Of a stretch of DNA of 64,000 nt, positions 9,283-19,437 are shown piece by piece (the stretch's first letter is position 1; each line of letters starts with the position of its first letter). The stretch lies in contig NZ_CP116221.1 in the NCBI RefSeq assembly GCF_023556315.2, positions 434,001-498,000 on the forward strand. Reading direction: 5' to 3'. Under the pieces are notes generated by a model. It was not told the origin of the DNA, searched no databases, and saw nothing but the letters and a program-made list of their open reading frames with translations. This DNA comes from Psychroserpens ponticola. GTDB lineage: Bacteria; Bacteroidota; Bacteroidia; Flavobacteriales; Flavobacteriaceae. The position numbers and the translations under genes were made by a program.

Positions 9283-10563
9283 TTACCATTCATTAATCTT
9301 ATTGCTATCCAACTTTACAAAAATAAATAGCAAAATAGTAAAACCCCAAAGTCCAGAACCTCCATAGCTAAAGAACGGAAGCGGTATTCCAACGGTTGGA
9401 ATTAATCCCATGACCATTCCGATATTTATTGTAAAATGAATGAATAGTATGGATGCAACTGCATAACCATAAACACGACTAAATTGTGATTTCTGAGCTT
9501 CTGCTAAAAATAAAATCCTAATGATAAGTGCAACAAAAAGAATGACAACAAAGGAGGTTCCTAAAAATCCCCATTCTTCACCAACAGTACTAAAAATATA
9601 ATCGGTGTGTTGTTCTGGAACAAATTTTCCTGTGGTGCGAGTTCCTTCCATGAAACCTTTACCAGTAAAACCACCAGAGCTTATCGCTTTTTCAGATTGA
9701 ATAAGATTATAAGCTTCAGCCTTTTTCATACTTTCAAGCTTTACAGGGTCTTTTTCAAGTCTTAGCCAAAGGCTAATTCGGTTTTGTTGATGTGGTTTTA
9801 GTACATGTTCATAAAATAGTTTTATACCAGAAGAAAATGAAATGCAAATCAAAAGAATAACAACAGATTGTATAATGGACACGCGCTTTTTCTTTTGAAA
9901 AAAATAGAATCCGAAAATAACTAATGTTGCTATTATTGCAGTAATTATGATCCCAAATTTTAGAGCTAAAACGGCAAGTATAATTGTTGAAAGTGCAATG
10001 GCTAAATATATTTGTTGTAAACCTTCTCTATAAAACACAAAAAAGAAAGAAGCATATACCAAAGTACTTCCTGCATCATTTTGTAATAAAATTAATAGTG
10101 CTGGGAATATAATGATTGCAACCGCTCGTAATTGATGCTTCAAGGTATTCATGTCTGTTTGTAGATCACTCATGTATTTAGCAACTGCAAGAGCTGTAGC
10201 GAATTTAGCAAACTCACTAGGTTGTAACGTCATACTTCCTATTCCGTACCAAGATCTTGCACCATTTACATCTTTTCCGAAGATAAATAATCCAATTAGC
10301 GCTAGCATGGCGACAATGTAAATAATACTTGCAAAGCGTTCATAGAATTTCGCTTCGAAGGAGAGTATAAAAACAATTATAACAAATGTTAGTCCAATAA
10401 AAACAGTATGTTTTCCATAGGGTTGACTCATGTCAAAATAGCTCTCAATGTCACCAACATGAGACGCAGACATAATATTTAGCCAACCAAATGCAACGAG
10501 TAGTAAAAATAATGCGATAATTACCCAATCAAATTTAAAACCTCTATGGCTTTCTCTATTCAT
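9283..10563 (-). CDS. rodA: Rod-shape SEDS glycosyltransferase RodA
   Basis: SEDS-family peptidoglycan polymerase that works with the class B PBP2 in the elongasome. The 426-residue protein is hydrophobic throughout with about ten membrane spans. Visible family motifs are LQPSEFAK (after span 3), the large periplasmic loop with HQQNRISLWL, and the C-terminal MGLIPTVGIPLPFFSYGGS. Its start is 2 bp after the stop of mrdA, its enzymatic partner, at the distal end of the mre operon. FtsW is the alternative family member, but the mreBCD-PBP2 context settles RodA. Confidence 0.95.
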   Translation of the reverse strand: MNRESHRGFKFDWVIIALFLLLVAFGWLNIMSASHVGDIESYFDMSQPYGKHTVFIGLTFVIIVFILSFEAKFYERFASIIYIVAMLALIGLFIFGKDVNGARSWYGIGSMTLQPSEFAKFATALAVAKYMSDLQTDMNTLKHQLRAVAIIIFPALLILLQNDAGSTLVYASFFFVFYREGLQQIYLAIALSTIILAVLALKFGIIITAIIATLVIFGFYFFQKKKRVSIIQSVVILLICISFSSGIKLFYEHVLKPHQQNRISLWLRLEKDPVKLESMKKAEAYNLIQSEKAISSGGFTGKGFMEGTRTTGKFVPEQHTDYIFSTVGEEWGFLGTSFVVILFVALIIRILFLAEAQKSQFSRVYGYAVASILFIHFTINIGMVMGLIPTVGIPLPFFSYGGSGLWGFTILLFIFVKLDSNKINEW

Positions 10564-10565
10564 AA

Positions 10566-12518
10566 CTACAGATTTGGTTTATTTGAGTTTGTTGAAATGG
10601 AATAGTTATAATCAATATTTTTTGGAGCTTGAACTTTTTCTACGATTTGTAATGTGGTTTCTCCATTAATTTTAAAAGGTTCTCCAGAATATGGTTTCGC
10701 ATATTCGTTTTCAAGACTATGGGTTAATATCCAATGCTCCATATCTGTTCTTGTTATGTCGCCTTTAAGATATTTTTCAATCATTAAACTAGCCATTCGA
10801 CCAGCAAATCTACTTCCCCAATATCCATTTTCAACAAAAACAGCAATAGCAATTTTTGGATTGTCCTTAGGAGCAAAAGCAACAAATATCGAATGGTCTG
10901 TTAGTTGGGTTTTCACTCCATCAATTTTCATGAAGTTTTCGGCAGTTCCCGTTTTTCCACAGATGTCAATTCCTGGAATTCTCAGTGTTGAAGCTGTGCC
11001 ATCATTATAAACATCAAACATGCCTTCAACCACAGGTTCAAAATGACGCTTATCTATAGTTGTGTATTTAGGAGTTGTATATTTACTTGGAATTGTATCT
11101 CCTTCAATTGCTTTTATAATATGTGGTGTGTAAAAATAACCTCGATTTCCTATGGCAGCAGCCATATTAGCTAGCTGAATAGGTGTCGCTTCAACTTCAC
11201 CTTGACCAATTGCATTAGAAACATTGTAGGTTGAACCCCATCGATTATCACCATAGGCTCTATCGTAATAATCTCCATCAGGAATTCGGCCAGGTCGACC
11301 AACTTGTAAATCGTAACCTAAAAAATCACCAAGTCCAAAACTTTTAGCATGATTTGCCCATGTATTCATAGCATCTCCAGCATCATCAGAGTTATCAATA
11401 ATTCTTCGATACACATTTACGAAATAAGCATTACACGATTGAGCAATACCTTTGTTCATGTCAACTGGACTTTTATGATGATGACAACCTGTAAGCTTTC
11501 TGCTTCCGTAGTAATAACCCATTCTGCAGGTGAACTTATCTGTAGTTTCAACAACACCTTCTTGAAGTGCTATTAAAGCATTAATTACCTTAAATGGCGA
11601 TCCAGGAGGATATTGTGCTTGCAATCCTCTATCAAACAAGGGTTTAGCAATGCTGTCTCTGAATAATTTTGTGAAATTTTTTGAACGACCTCTACCAACC
11701 AATATATTTGGATTATAACTTGGAGCTGAAACAAGTGCTAGAATTTCTCCATTACTTGGATCTATGGCTACTATGCCTCCTCTTTTATTGGTCATTAATA
11801 ATTCACCATATTGCTGTAGCTCAGAATCAATGGTAATTGTAATGTCTTTTCCTGGTTGAGGTAAGGTGTCAAATTTACCTTCTTTATATGGTCCAATATT
11901 TTTATTAAACCTGTCTTTTTGAATGAAATTAATACCTTTTACACCACGTAATATTTTTTCATAAGATATCTCGACACCTTGTTTTCCTATTAAATCTCCC
12001 ATTTTATAATAAGGATCATTGCTAATAATACGCCGATTTACTTCACCAATATCTCCTAATACATTTGCTCCAATAGTAGTTTGATAATCTCTAAGTGATC
12101 GCTTTTGAATATAGAAGCCATCAAATTTTCGCATCTTTTCTTGAAGGACTGCATAATCTTTTTTCGATAATTGTGGAACAAAAACGGATGGTAATCTTGG
12201 TGAATAGTTATTGGCTTTATTATAAGTTTTAATGAAATCTTCTTTAGTGATTTTAAGAAGGTTACAAAACTCTAAAGTATCTAAAGGCTCTACCTCTCTA
12301 GGAATTACCATGACATCATATGATGGCTGATTCGCTACTAGTAAAGTCCCATTTCGGTCATAAACATAACCTCGCTTTGGATAATTATACACTGGACGAA
12401 TAGCATTGTCGTCATAAAGGCTATAGACTTCTTTATTATATACTTGTAGATAAAACAAACGTGTAATAAACAAAAGCCCAACAATGATTACAGTTAATAA
12501 GAGTAGCAGTTTTCTCAT
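10566..12518 (-). CDS. mrdA: Penicillin-binding protein 2 (elongation transpeptidase)
   Basis: Class B PBP that cross-links peptidoglycan during side-wall growth. The 650-residue chain has an N-terminal membrane anchor (about 4-22), a pedestal domain (RGYVYDRNG, about 49-57) and a C-terminal transpeptidase. Its active-site motifs are S307-P-F-K310, S361-C-N363 and K522-T-G524. Cys331 and the Cys345-His-His-His cluster resemble a metal-binding insertion seen in some PBP2 proteins, which is inference. The ATG overlaps the mreD stop by 4 bp (12515-12518), consistent with coupled translation. Confidence 0.96.
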   Translation of the reverse strand: MRKLLLLLTVIIVGLLFITRLFYLQVYNKEVYSLYDDNAIRPVYNYPKRGYVYDRNGTLLVANQPSYDVMVIPREVEPLDTLEFCNLLKITKEDFIKTYNKANNYSPRLPSVFVPQLSKKDYAVLQEKMRKFDGFYIQKRSLRDYQTTIGANVLGDIGEVNRRIISNDPYYKMGDLIGKQGVEISYEKILRGVKGINFIQKDRFNKNIGPYKEGKFDTLPQPGKDITITIDSELQQYGELLMTNKRGGIVAIDPSNGEILALVSAPSYNPNILVGRGRSKNFTKLFRDSIAKPLFDRGLQAQYPPGSPFKVINALIALQEGVVETTDKFTCRMGYYYGSRKLTGCHHHKSPVDMNKGIAQSCNAYFVNVYRRIIDNSDDAGDAMNTWANHAKSFGLGDFLGYDLQVGRPGRIPDGDYYDRAYGDNRWGSTYNVSNAIGQGEVEATPIQLANMAAAIGNRGYFYTPHIIKAIEGDTIPSKYTTPKYTTIDKRHFEPVVEGMFDVYNDGTASTLRIPGIDICGKTGTAENFMKIDGVKTQLTDHSIFVAFAPKDNPKIAIAVFVENGYWGSRFAGRMASLMIEKYLKGDITRTDMEHWILTHSLENEYAKPYSGEPFKINGETTLQIVEKVQAPKNIDYNYSISTNSNKPNL

Positions 12519-13021
12519 TGTTGTTTGTTACTAAAAAGTATCGAAATTAATATACAAAGTATAAGTGTAAAGACACTTGAAAATAACGTCTTTTTAAGTA
12601 CTAAAAGTATATTTGAGATGTTAAATACCTCTAAAGTGAATAGGATAAGATGATGAAGAATTATTAATATTAAAAAGTAAATAACTCTATTCCCAAACTC
12701 GGTGTTGTTAAATTTTATATTTTGATGTTCGTAAATCATTCCGAAAGCAAACTTTAAAACTGGTGGTCTTGCAAACGCAATTGTGACACATGCTGCTGCA
12801 TGAACACCTCCAGAATCTGAAAAGATATCTACAAATAATCCCAACATGAAACTTAAAAAAATAAAGAGTGTACGATTGTTGTTTACTGGGAATAGGAGTA
12901 TAAACAGAATGTAAGGATACGGATTTACAGAATCTAAAAAATTAATGTGATTGAACAGCAATGCTTGCGTCAATATTAACACAACAAAACGTATGATGCT
13001 ATTAATATTTAAACTATTCAT
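12515..13021 (-). CDS. mreD: Rod shape-determining protein MreD
   Basis: Small integral membrane protein of the elongasome, 168 residues with about five membrane spans. Sequence conservation in MreD is low, and the call rests on size, hydrophobicity, the NPYPYILFILLFP and GLFVDIFSDSGGVHA segments typical of the family, and its place between mreC and mrdA. It overlaps mreC by 8 bp and mrdA by 4 bp. It is thought to bridge MreC with PBP2/RodA in the inner membrane. Confidence 0.9.
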   Translation of the reverse strand: MNSLNINSIIRFVVLILTQALLFNHINFLDSVNPYPYILFILLFPVNNNRTLFIFLSFMLGLFVDIFSDSGGVHAAACVTIAFARPPVLKFAFGMIYEHQNIKFNNTEFGNRVIYFLILIILHHLILFTLEVFNISNILLVLKKTLFSSVFTLILCILISILFSNKQQ

Positions 13022-13841
13022 TGCCTGGGTTTTCTAGTTGTTTTATTTCTTCTGCATCTAAATTTTCAATGATATAAACATGTGATAAATTTGTCATGTC
13101 ATTAAATAATTTAACATCGATAGTATAGGTGTCTCCACTAATATCTAAAACGAAATTATCCACAATCCCAATTGGAATCCCTTGAGGGAAAATTGAAGAT
13201 TCACCTCCTGTAACAATAGTATCACCTTGTTTTACAGGCGCAAATTTTGAAATATCAGTAAGTTGACCTTTTGCTGATGATTTTGCATTCCAAACCAATG
13301 AGCCTATATGATTAGAAGATTTTAACTGTGCATTAATTCGACTTTTTGTATTTAAAATTGAAAGTACTCTCGAATACCCATTAGACGTATTATCAATAAT
13401 ACCAACAATTCCTTTTGAAGTGATTACAGCTAAATCTTCTTTAAATCCGTGTTTTTCACCTTTATTTAGTGTTAAGTAATTTTTTGAAGCTGAATAATTA
13501 TTGTTTATGATTTTTGCAGTTTGAATTTTATAACGACCGTTATATGTAGTTGTATCCATAATTGATGTAGAAACTATTGTAGAATCCTCACGGTTTAGAA
13601 TCTGCGAACGTAATTTATTATTCTCTTCAACTAGAATTTCATTTTGAGTCTTTAAATCGAAGTAATTTGAAACATTATTTGCACTTTCATAAATGCCACC
13701 AGTAAAAAAGTTAGCAGAATTAATGAATTTACTTTTATGATAAGAATGCGATTGAATCGTTAAAGCAATAGAAACAAAAAACAACAGCAGAAACAAAAGA
13801 GAAGTTTTGTTTCTAATGACAAAGTTTATAATCTGTTGCAT
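13014..13841 (-). CDS. mreC: Rod shape-determining protein MreC
   Basis: Bitopic periplasmic scaffold of the elongasome, 275 residues. An N-terminal membrane helix (about 12-28) is followed by a coiled-coil segment (about 62-85, KTQNEILVEENNKLRSQIL) that mediates dimerisation. A beta-barrel pair then contains the motifs KGEKHGFKEDLAVITSKGIVG and GDTIVTGGESSIFPQGIPIG. It lies 19 bp after mreB and overlaps mreD. MreC is known to activate the PBP2/RodA synthase. Confidence 0.95.
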   Translation of the reverse strand: MQQIINFVIRNKTSLLFLLLFFVSIALTIQSHSYHKSKFINSANFFTGGIYESANNVSNYFDLKTQNEILVEENNKLRSQILNREDSTIVSTSIMDTTTYNGRYKIQTAKIINNNYSASKNYLTLNKGEKHGFKEDLAVITSKGIVGIIDNTSNGYSRVLSILNTKSRINAQLKSSNHIGSLVWNAKSSAKGQLTDISKFAPVKQGDTIVTGGESSIFPQGIPIGIVDNFVLDISGDTYTIDVKLFNDMTNLSHVYIIENLDAEEIKQLENPGNE

Positions 13842-13860
13842 GTTAAGTAGGTATTCTCAG

Positions 13861-14889
13861 TTATTTAATCAATACACTTTTAAATTTAGGTAAGTTTTTA
13901 AGTGTAATTCCTGTACCACGAACAACTGCTCTTAAGGGATCTTCAGCTATATAAACTGGTAAATCTGTTTTTTGAGATAAACGTTTGTCTAATCCACGTA
14001 ACATAGAACCACCACCTGCTAAATAAATACCAGTATTGTAAATATCTGCAGCTAATTCTGGAGGTGTTTGAGATAAGGTTTCCATAACAGAATCTTCAAT
14101 TCTCAAAATTGATTTATCAAGTGCTTTTGCAATTTCGCGATATGAGATTTGAACTTGCTTAGGTTTTCCAGTCAATAAATCACGACCTTGAACACTCATT
14201 TCTTCTGGTGGAAGATCTAAATCTTCAGTAGCTGCACCAATTTGAATTTTTATTTTTTCAGCAGTACGATCACCTACATAAAGGTTATGTTGTGTTCGCA
14301 TGTAATAAATAATATCGTTGGTAAATACATCTCCTGCAACTTTTACCGATTTGTCACAAACAATTCCACCAAGTGCAATAACAGCAATTTCAGTGGTTCC
14401 ACCTCCAATATCAACAATCATATTTCCTTTTGGTTGCATGATATCAATACCAATACCTATTGCTGCTGCCATTGGTTCATGAATAAGATACACTTCTTTA
14501 CCATTAACACGCTCACAAGATTCTTTTACAGCTCGCATTTCTACTTCAGTAATTCCAGATGGAATACATACAACCATGCGAAGTGCTGGTGTAAATAATT
14601 TCTTTTTAAGTGCAGGAATGTTTTTAATAAACATACTAATCATTTGCTCAGATGCATCAAAATCGGCAATTACACCATCTTTCAAAGGTCTAATCGTTTT
14701 AATGTTTTCATGCGTTTTTCCTTGCATCATGTTGGCTTCTTTTCCAACAGCGATAATTTTACCTGAAATTCTATCTCTTGCAACTATTGAAGGACTATCA
14801 ACAACTACTTTGTCGTTGTGGATAATAAGCGTATTCGCAGTTCCTAAATCTATGGCTATTTCTTCGGTTAAGAAATCAAAAAATCCCAT
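13861..14889 (-). CDS. mreB: Rod shape-determining protein MreB (actin homologue)
   Basis: Cytoplasmic actin-like ATPase that forms membrane filaments guiding side-wall synthesis. 342 residues, full length. The nucleotide pocket is visible: IDLGTANTLI (phosphate 1), VDIGGGTTEIAVI (phosphate 2) and IYLAGGGSMLRGL (adenosine motif). The N-terminal MGFFDFLTEE is a plausible amphipathic membrane-binding helix. It heads the mreBCD-mrdA-rodA series, with purH 216 bp upstream; that gap holds no gene and no clear -7 box, so cotranscription from purH is possible. Confidence 0.97.
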   Translation of the reverse strand: MGFFDFLTEEIAIDLGTANTLIIHNDKVVVDSPSIVARDRISGKIIAVGKEANMMQGKTHENIKTIRPLKDGVIADFDASEQMISMFIKNIPALKKKLFTPALRMVVCIPSGITEVEMRAVKESCERVNGKEVYLIHEPMAAAIGIGIDIMQPKGNMIVDIGGGTTEIAVIALGGIVCDKSVKVAGDVFTNDIIYYMRTQHNLYVGDRTAEKIKIQIGAATEDLDLPPEEMSVQGRDLLTGKPKQVQISYREIAKALDKSILRIEDSVMETLSQTPPELAADIYNTGIYLAGGGSMLRGLDKRLSQKTDLPVYIAEDPLRAVVRGTGITLKNLPKFKSVLIK

Positions 14890-15105
14890 ATGCTATTCTA
14901 ATATTATGAGGGCGTTATTGTATTCAGTTCTTGGTCTTTTGTAAATGTAGTAAAACTTACTAAATATTTACAGTTTATTTGTATTTCAATTTACATGAAA
15001 GCTAAGTGTTTAACTTTTTATAGTTAAACGTATGCTTTTTACATTTGGATGTTTGAAATTAGGTAAAAACATTCCATGTTAGAGATTCCTTTTTTTTAAG
15101 GAATT

Positions 15106-16638
15106 TTAATGCTTAAAATGACGTGTTCCAGTCATAACCATTGCTAAATTATTATCATTACAATAATCAATAGTTAATTGATCTTTAATTGAGCCTCCAG
15201 GTTGTATCACAGCAGTAATTCCTGCATTATCTGCAATTTCTACGCAATCTGGAAATGGAAAAAATGCATCACTAGCCATAACAGCACCTTTTAAGTCGAA
15301 TTTAAATGATTGTGCTTTGTGAATCGCTTGATTAAGTGCATCTACACGACTTGTTTGCCCTGTTCCACTTGCACACAGTTGTTTGTCCTTTACTAAAACA
15401 ATAGTATTTGATTTGGTATGCTTACATATTTTTGAGGCAAATATTAAATCATCTAACTCATTTAGAGTTGGTTTATTGTTAGTCGCATTAGATAAATCAT
15501 TAATGCTATCCGTTTTATTGTTTCTGTCTTGGACTAAAACACCATTGAGACAAGTTCTTACATTGGTTTGAGGAAAATCTACATCATGTAAAATGAGTAG
15601 AATTCTGTTCTTTTTTCCTTTTAAAATGGCTAAAGCATCATCAGAAAAGGAAGGTGCAATTACAACTTCACAGAAAAGTGTATGAATGTCTTCGGCTGTG
15701 GCTTTATCAATTTCGGTATTGGCAATTAAAACACCACCAAATGCAGAAACAGGATCGCCTGCTAATGCATCTTTGTAGGCTTGTTGAATCGTTTCCCGTT
15801 GCGCAAAACCGCAAGCATTATTATGTTTTAAGATAGCAAATGTTGGCGTTTCACCTTTAAATTCGTTCATTAGATTTACAGCTGCATCAACATCTAAAAG
15901 ATTGTTGTAGCTTAATTCTTTTCCGTGGAGTTTTGTGAATATGTCATCAAAGTTTCCGAAGAAAAAACCACGTTGGTGAGGGTTTTCACCATAGCGTAAA
16001 ACTTTTCCGTTAGTTTCGCTAATTTTAAGAGAAGCAATGCTATGGTCAGCATTAAAGTAATTGAAAATAGCAGCATCATAATGTGATGATACATTAAACG
16101 CTTTTGCAGCAAAATGTTTTCTATCTGATTCTGAAGTGTCGCCGTTTTTAGATTTTAGCAATTCTAAAAATTCAGAATAATCATCTACGGAAGATACACA
16201 AACCACATCTGAATAGTTTTTGGCAGCAGCTCGAATTAAAGATATGCCTCCAATATCAATTTTTTCAATGATATCTTGATTAGAAGCTCCAGTAGCTACT
16301 GTTTTTTCAAAAGGATATAAATCTACAATAACCAAATCAATCTGAGGAATATCAAAATCGACCAATTCAGCAACATCACTTTCGTTGTTTTGGCGATTTA
16401 AAATTCCTCCGAAAACTTTTGGATGTAATGTTTTTACACGACCACCTAGAATTGATGGATATGATGTAACATCTTCTACTGGTACGACATCAATACCTAA
16501 GTCTTTGATGAATTTTTCGGTGCCTCCTGTAGAATAAATGGTGACATTTTGTTCGTTAAGTTGTTTTACGATAGGTTCTAAACCATCTTTGCTGAAAACA
16601 GAAATTAATGCAGATTTTATTGCTTTGTTGTTACTCAT
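15106..16638 (-). CDS. purH: Bifunctional AICAR transformylase/IMP cyclohydrolase PurH
   Basis: Catalyses the last two steps of purine synthesis: formylation of AICAR with 10-formyl-THF, then ring closure to IMP. At 510 residues both domains are complete. The N-terminal cyclohydrolase is marked by ALISVFSKDGLEP, STGGTEKFI and ILGGRVKTLHPK. The C-terminal transformylase is marked by LRYGENPHQ and by KHNNACGFA, which contains the catalytic Lys-His pair. The chain ends with the typical GTRHFKH. It sits upstream of mreB in the same direction, a common flavobacterial order. A TACTTTTG box lies about 60 bp upstream. Confidence 0.97.
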   Translation of the reverse strand: MSNNKAIKSALISVFSKDGLEPIVKQLNEQNVTIYSTGGTEKFIKDLGIDVVPVEDVTSYPSILGGRVKTLHPKVFGGILNRQNNESDVAELVDFDIPQIDLVIVDLYPFEKTVATGASNQDIIEKIDIGGISLIRAAAKNYSDVVCVSSVDDYSEFLELLKSKNGDTSESDRKHFAAKAFNVSSHYDAAIFNYFNADHSIASLKISETNGKVLRYGENPHQRGFFFGNFDDIFTKLHGKELSYNNLLDVDAAVNLMNEFKGETPTFAILKHNNACGFAQRETIQQAYKDALAGDPVSAFGGVLIANTEIDKATAEDIHTLFCEVVIAPSFSDDALAILKGKKNRILLILHDVDFPQTNVRTCLNGVLVQDRNNKTDSINDLSNATNNKPTLNELDDLIFASKICKHTKSNTIVLVKDKQLCASGTGQTSRVDALNQAIHKAQSFKFDLKGAVMASDAFFPFPDCVEIADNAGITAVIQPGGSIKDQLTIDYCNDNNLAMVMTGTRHFKH

Positions 16639-16696
16639 TGTTGTGTTGTTGTCGTTGCGTTTCTATAGTTGAAACAGTGTTGTGAAATTTTAAGTC

Positions 16697-16704
16697 CAAA
16701 AGTA
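16697..16704 (-). promoter_or_regulatory. Candidate -7 box for purH
   Basis: TACTTTTG on the minus strand matches TAnnTTTG, 58 bp before the purH ATG. No -33 TTG is visible at the usual spacing. Confidence 0.4.
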
Positions 16705-16816
16705 CGTAATATCCATAGTTTTTATAAGTGAGAAATGGAGTTTATTTAAGTTTTTTGTAACAATAAATTGTTGAAAACATCTTATCTTTAATTTTTCCGA
16801 AAACCAAACCAATTCT

Positions 16817-18070
16817 ATGCTCGTTTATCTCAGATTATTTAAAGAAAGTTTTTCTTTTGCAATCAATGCGTTGCGTAATAATAAACTTCGAACATTTCTA
16901 TCTCTTTTAGGAATTACGATTGGTATTTTTTCAATAATTGCAGTTTTGTCTGCTGTTGATTCTTTAGATAAAAGTATCAAAGAACAACTAAGTGGTTTGG
17001 ATAGCAATACGATGTATGTTGCAAAATTTTCATTCGGACCTACAGATGTGCCAAGATGGAAACGCTTACAATTTCCAGAAGTATCATACAATGAATATAA
17101 ACATTTAAAATCGTCGTTAAATGATGCTGAGCATGTGGCTTACCAATTGTTTGTTCAGCGTGAGAATATTCGATATGGTAAAGAAATGATGACTAGTGTT
17201 AATACTGTGGTGGTTAGCAATGAATTTGAAGATATACAAGCATTAAAATTTTCGAAGGGGAGATTTTATAACGAATCTGAATCAAATTCTGGAAAGCCAG
17301 TCGTTGTCATAGGAGATGAAGTTGCCAAAGCACTTTTTGGAGAGTTTGAGCCTATAGGAAAAAAAGTAAGGCTATATGGTCAGAAATTCGCAGTTATTGG
17401 TGTCGTTAAAAAGGAAGGTTCTGGACTTTTCGGAGACAGTAATGATGTTTCAATTTTTCTGCCAGCTAATTATGTTAGAAATCGTTTTGGTGATAATAAT
17501 ACTAATATGAATCATATTGTGATTATTAAGCCAGATTCTGGAGCTGATGTTGCTGAATTAAAAGCTGATATAGTCCAGAAAATGCGTGCGAGACGCGGTA
17601 TAAAACCAAATGAAATTAATCCGTTTTTTGTCAATATTATTTCAGGTTTGCAAGATGCTATTGATGGTATAATTTCAACGCTAAATATTATTGGTTGGGT
17701 GATTAGTGCGTTTTCCCTTTTAGTTGGTGGTTTTGGGATTGCTAATATTATGTTTGTTAGTGTTAAGGAAAGAACGAACCTAATTGGAATACAAAAATCT
17801 TTAGGCGCAAAGAATCGTTTTATACTGTTTCAATTTTTATTTGAAGCGATTATATTATCAGTACTTGGAGGATTAATAGGGATTGTTTTGGTCTGGATTC
17901 TTTCACTTATTGCTTCGGGAATGGTTGAAGATTTTGAATTTATTTTATCCTTTTATAACATCTTTTTAGGGTTTGCTTTATCGACTTTAATAGGGTTGAT
18001 TTCAGGTGTGATTCCTGCAATTTCTGCTTCAAAATTAGATCCTGTTGAGGCTATTAGATCTGGAATGTAA
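16817..18070 (+). CDS. MacB/FtsX-type ABC transporter permease (copy 1)
   Basis: A 417-residue permease of the MacB type. One membrane span near the N-terminus (about 22-44) is followed by a large periplasmic MacB_PCD domain (about 45-245) and three C-terminal spans with the FtsX fold, with the signature VKERTNLIGIQKSLGAK in the cytoplasmic loop and KLDPVEAIRSGM at the end. Such proteins are usually mechanotransmitters for lipoprotein or small-molecule export and need an ATPase, which is not encoded nearby. The next gene is a paralogue with the same ends and a divergent centre. Confidence 0.88.
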   Translation: MLVYLRLFKESFSFAINALRNNKLRTFLSLLGITIGIFSIIAVLSAVDSLDKSIKEQLSGLDSNTMYVAKFSFGPTDVPRWKRLQFPEVSYNEYKHLKSSLNDAEHVAYQLFVQRENIRYGKEMMTSVNTVVVSNEFEDIQALKFSKGRFYNESESNSGKPVVVIGDEVAKALFGEFEPIGKKVRLYGQKFAVIGVVKKEGSGLFGDSNDVSIFLPANYVRNRFGDNNTNMNHIVIIKPDSGADVAELKADIVQKMRARRGIKPNEINPFFVNIISGLQDAIDGIISTLNIIGWVISAFSLLVGGFGIANIMFVSVKERTNLIGIQKSLGAKNRFILFQFLFEAIILSVLGGLIGIVLVWILSLIASGMVEDFEFILSFYNIFLGFALSTLIGLISGVIPAISASKLDPVEAIRSGM

Positions 18071-18180
18071 TCGATATTATATTTCTGGTTCTTTTTAATT
18101 TATCAATTAACTAGAATTATTTGTAACATTGACTTAGTTGTTGCGTCTTATTTATAACTTACAAGTAGCTATTTTTATTT

Positions 18181-19431
18181 ATGCTCGTTTATTTAAGATT
18201 ATTTAAAGAAAGTTTTTCGTTTGCTCTTAATGCTTTGCGTAATAATAAGCTACGCACATTTTTATCTTTATTAGGTATCACAATTGGTATATTTTCAATT
18301 ATTGCAGTTCTTGCTGCTGTAGATTCTTTAGACAGAAGTATAAAAGAAGACTTGTCTGGTTTAGACAAAAACACCATGTACTTAACTAAGTACTCCTTTG
18401 GGCCTACAGACATACCAAGATGGCAACGTGATAATTTTCCTCAAACTGAGAATGATGATTTTGAATTTATTGAGCGAAATGTTCCAAATATAGAGGCGAT
18501 AGCTTATGTGATATTTGGCGCTACAGAATCTATAAAATATCAAGGAGAATCTGTTACAGGTGTTGAATTAACTCCAGTGTCTAATGGTATTTATGATATT
18601 GAAGATTTTAAAATTGTAAACGGACGCTTTTATACAGAATCTGAATCATATTCTGGAGCACCAGTAATTGTATTAGGGCATTCTGTAGCCGAAAATTTAT
18701 TCAAAAATTTGAATCCTATAGGCAAACAAGTTCGCGTTTTTGGAAGAAAACTTACAGTCATTGGTGTGCTAAAGAAATTTGGGTCAGGAATCTTTGATTC
18801 GCCAGATGATAAAGCTTACGTTCCTGCTAATTTTGTACGACGTTTTAAAAATGGAGGAGCAGATGGAATTGCAGGAGCCATTATTATTAAACCTAAAAAG
18901 GGTGTTGATATTGGAGCGTTTGAAGAGGTTTTAAAACAAAAATATCGCGTTTATAGAGGGCTAAAAGCTGGTGAGCCTGATAATTTTTTTGTCAATAAAA
19001 TGTCTGGATTTACAGATGCTATTGATGGAATTATTAGTTTTTTAAATGGAGCAGGTTGGGTGATTAGTGCCTTTTCATTATTAGTTGGTGGATTTGGTAT
19101 TGCTAACATAATGTTTGTTAGTGTAAAAGAACGAACCAATCTTATTGGAATTCAAAAATCGTTAGGTGCTAAAAACAGATTTATATTATTTCAGTTTTTG
19201 TTTGAAGCAGTTATACTTTCGCTTTTAGGAGGTGTAATTGGTGTTTTTCTTGTTTGGCTTATTTCTTTAGGAGCAAATTATATGATTGATGACTTTGAGT
19301 TTATCTTATCTTTTGGGAATATATTATTAGGGTTTGGATTATCTACCTTGATAGGATTGATCTCTGGAGTTATTCCTGCAATTTCTGCTTCCAAATTAGA
19401 TCCTGTGGAAGCCATTAGAACTGGAATGTAA
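18181..19431 (+). CDS. MacB/FtsX-type ABC transporter permease (copy 2)
   Basis: A 416-residue tandem paralogue of the preceding gene, 110 bp downstream. The first 85 or so residues (MLVYLRLFKESFSFA to FGPTD-PRW) and the last 130 (GWVISAFSLLVGGFG to DPVEAIRTGM) are nearly identical between the two. The periplasmic middle, from about 95 to 260, is clearly diverged. This fits two subunits that form a heterodimer or bind different periplasmic partners while sharing one ATPase; that is inference. No ATPase gene is linked. Confidence 0.88.
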   Translation: MLVYLRLFKESFSFALNALRNNKLRTFLSLLGITIGIFSIIAVLAAVDSLDRSIKEDLSGLDKNTMYLTKYSFGPTDIPRWQRDNFPQTENDDFEFIERNVPNIEAIAYVIFGATESIKYQGESVTGVELTPVSNGIYDIEDFKIVNGRFYTESESYSGAPVIVLGHSVAENLFKNLNPIGKQVRVFGRKLTVIGVLKKFGSGIFDSPDDKAYVPANFVRRFKNGGADGIAGAIIIKPKKGVDIGAFEEVLKQKYRVYRGLKAGEPDNFFVNKMSGFTDAIDGIISFLNGAGWVISAFSLLVGGFGIANIMFVSVKERTNLIGIQKSLGAKNRFILFQFLFEAVILSLLGGVIGVFLVWLISLGANYMIDDFEFILSFGNILLGFGLSTLIGLISGVIPAISASKLDPVEAIRTGM

Positions 19432-19437
19432 TTTGTT

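Noticed and set aside
14242-14944. Open frames on the plus strand opposite mreB
   Set aside because: They are antisense shadows of a conserved gene with low-complexity residue use.
15081-15104. Terminator after purH
   Set aside because: The short stem (7 bp, T-rich loop) lacks a U-tract on the minus strand and purH is likely read into mreB.
15912-16112. A short open frame on the minus strand within purH
   Set aside because: It is an alternative frame of purH on the same strand, with no family match; purH itself is intact across it.
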